Positions 63,701 through 64,000 of a stretch of DNA of 64,000 bases are shown here, piece after piece. The DNA lies in NCBI GenBank assembly GCA_943370595.1, contig CALRRO020000001.1, positions 496,001 to 560,000 of the forward strand, read 5' to 3'. The position numbers and the translations under genes are program-made. Source of the DNA: Piscinibacter sp943370595. GTDB lineage: Bacteria > Pseudomonadota > Gammaproteobacteria > Burkholderiales > Burkholderiaceae_C. Numbering within the stretch: position 1 is the first letter of the stretch; each line of letters opens with the position of its first letter. The notes under the pieces are model-generated. The model saw only the letters and a list, made by a program, of their open reading frames with translations, had not been told where the DNA came from and made no database searches.

Positions 63701-64000
63701 GCATGTCCGTGCGGCGTCGCGGGCGGCCGACCAGGAGGCCTGGCGACGGGCGGCCGTCCATGTCGCATCCGCACTCGCGCTGTCGTCCGAGTACGGGCCG
63801 GACAACTTCTATCTGCCCGAACTGTGGTGCGTGGCCGCCCGGGTGAGCCTGGGTGCCGGGCAGGACCATGCCGCGCGCGGGCATGTCGACCAGGGGCTGC
63901 ACTGGGTGCGCGACCGCCTCGACAACGACGTCCCGCCTGCGTATCGCGACAGCTTCCTCCACCGCAACCCGGTCAACCGCGAGCTGCATGCGCTCGCCGC
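60732..64000 (+). CDS. SARP/BTAD-type transcriptional regulator with AAA ATPase, 3' truncated by the window
   Basis: At least 1089 residues with no stop before the window edge. N-terminal winged-helix part (PRNRLAALLWPEKPPEAARNSLRQRLFQLRRQVG) and a bacterial transcriptional activator domain (about 115-215: WDDALTHARELLALEPLSEEAHRRVIRLHYLRGDRAAALLAFDHCEQVL). A P-loop ATPase follows with Walker A GDAGVGKS near 260, Walker B-like DACAVDDLQYADAAS near 355 and HTGGNPLFVLE. A long TPR-like helical region makes up the rest. This is the AfsR/DnrI-MalT-like STAND layout, seen in some Burkholderiales. The ligand and targets are unknown. It may control the Ig-like lipoprotein gene 80 bp upstream. Confidence 0.85.
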   Translation, partial: MQLHLSGTPRAAPPGGPPQGLAALDAALLAWLALEGPTPRNRLAALLWPEKPPEAARNSLRQRLFQLRRQVGVDLVVPGATAATAALAEGVSHDLHEADTLLDGVPLEVGGEFAQWLALQRDRRRGRVRRSLAELAEMAESAKDWDDALTHARELLALEPLSEEAHRRVIRLHYLRGDRAAALLAFDHCEQVLKDEVGARPSAETMALLATVQSSALTAELQHAGRVPASLLRPPRLVGREREWASLEDAWQRRRPALVIGDAGVGKSRLLDDFARSKAAVLRFGARPGDERVSYASVSRLLRLLPHAALRSLPQGVRNCLAGLLPELGEPELLHDEAARTRLFNACASALSGAAEGIDACAVDDLQYADAASVELLRFLVDTLSLRWFIASRPADPGQPAFGWIQGLLTASGANVVRLEPLARDGVAALVDSLDLPLAPAWRDADELYRHTGGNPLFVLETVKTCGLDGGARLAPVLRAAPSAIALIDQRIRRLSPEAVQLARCAAVAGPDFSTALAVHVTGRRALDLADPWAELEAAQVLCEGAFAHDLIYEAARASVPASVASHLHADIAAFLEARGGEPVRIADHWQQAQCWPQAALAYRAAAVRAYDAGRDAEQCALLASAADCCERAGDATGRFEALLARAQQLVTKDFSTEVVAEVDRLQGLASTELQRLDAFAVRLFLADNRHEHVSYLENVPTAVEAARALGRRDLEFELVLLWSAALRQLARPSECAAVLEGVRTWVEAEGDVVMRWRLSVEMELVLDRCGRMQDAVSVSQRTVALARETQRRDWVWMSLANAASLLCRTGRVAEGCTLSEEALREAAAAGDAQRSRVVQEETGLATRLRDLGQYARALPMLETSLGVFESAKMVNDVALTQFRLGLLHVFLGQPARAHPLLAARPADLLPGIALVRDVLRAQIAGGRAGNAVAEMRAALASHGSPADAFHVIATLLAAQSVGADEGEAIAAAIANRATREGRMGIAMSAHVRAASRAADQEAWRRAAVHVASALALSSEYGPDNFYLPELWCVAARVSLGAGQDHAARGHVDQGLHWVRDRLDNDVPPAYRDSFLHRNPVNRELHALA

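Noticed and set aside
60693..63989. A 1098-residue minus-strand frame opposite the SARP-type regulator
   Set aside because: Low-complexity Arg/Gln/His-rich translation without domains; the plus-strand frame has clear BTAD and P-loop motifs and stays open for the whole stretch.

Overview
The window is about 70% GC, densely packed and almost free of long non-coding DNA. Gene content and codon use suggest a Gram-negative betaproteobacterium, probably order Burkholderiales near the Rubrivivax/Leptothrix/Piscinibacter group. That placement is inferred from composition and gene families, not from a marker gene. I see no rRNA, tRNA, CRISPR array, insertion sequence or prophage.

Layout. 1-12.1 kb: the tail of a large catalase, then a minus-strand series of response regulator, hybrid histidine kinase, ferritin-like protein and a giant cyclic beta-1,2-glucan synthase, with a 56-residue membrane ORF just upstream. 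12.2-25.2 kb: envelope and stress genes (OmpA-like porin, fatty-acid hydroxylase, VIT-family protein, FMN reductase, orphan MbcA/ParS-type protein, DUF3309, sorbosone-dehydrogenase-like lipoprotein, phospholipase-D/cardiolipin-synthase-like lipoprotein, GGDEF protein, DUF1003, DUF1488, AI-2E-type permease, DUF302) and two Crp/Fnr-type regulators. 25.4-45.4 kb: an exopolysaccharide locus with GH5 and GH8 glucanases, two acyltransferases, a phosphoglycosyl transferase, an unusual fusion to a TagA/WecG-type transferase, an ATP-grasp enzyme, a Wzz-like/tyrosine-kinase-like pair, polymerase, HAD-membrane protein, two GT2 enzymes, flippase and a CelD/BcsL-like acetyltransferase. 45.2-51.2 kb: small envelope lipoproteins, a hibernation-factor-like protein, a third Crp/Fnr regulator, a CheB-CheR-PAS protein and a PAS protein. 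51.2-64 kb: DUF535, a diverged serine hydroxymethyltransferase, a SOUL protein, a TonB/TolA-like protein with a 105-bp tandem repeat, a thioredoxin-like protein, a large Ig-like/NHL lipoprotein and the start of a SARP-type ATPase regulator.

Main discovery. One promoter architecture recurs about twenty times. It is a palindrome with core GTNCG-N4-CGNAC. In most copies its promoter-proximal arm extends to CGMACAGAC and is followed, 18-19 bp later, by a -10-like TANNNT (TACAAA, TAGCGT, TAGTCT, TACAAC, TACCGT). The palindrome is centred about 30 bp upstream of the -10, hence near -41.5, the position of a class II activator site. It serves genes on both strands and can lie inside the 3' end of the upstream gene. 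At several genes the -10 is followed by only 6-7 bases and then the ATG, with no Shine-Dalgarno sequence, which predicts leaderless mRNAs. Three Crp/Fnr paralogues, each adjacent to a copy, are the obvious candidate regulators. The apparent regulon joins exopolysaccharide production, c-di-GMP signalling, envelope lipoproteins and stress functions.
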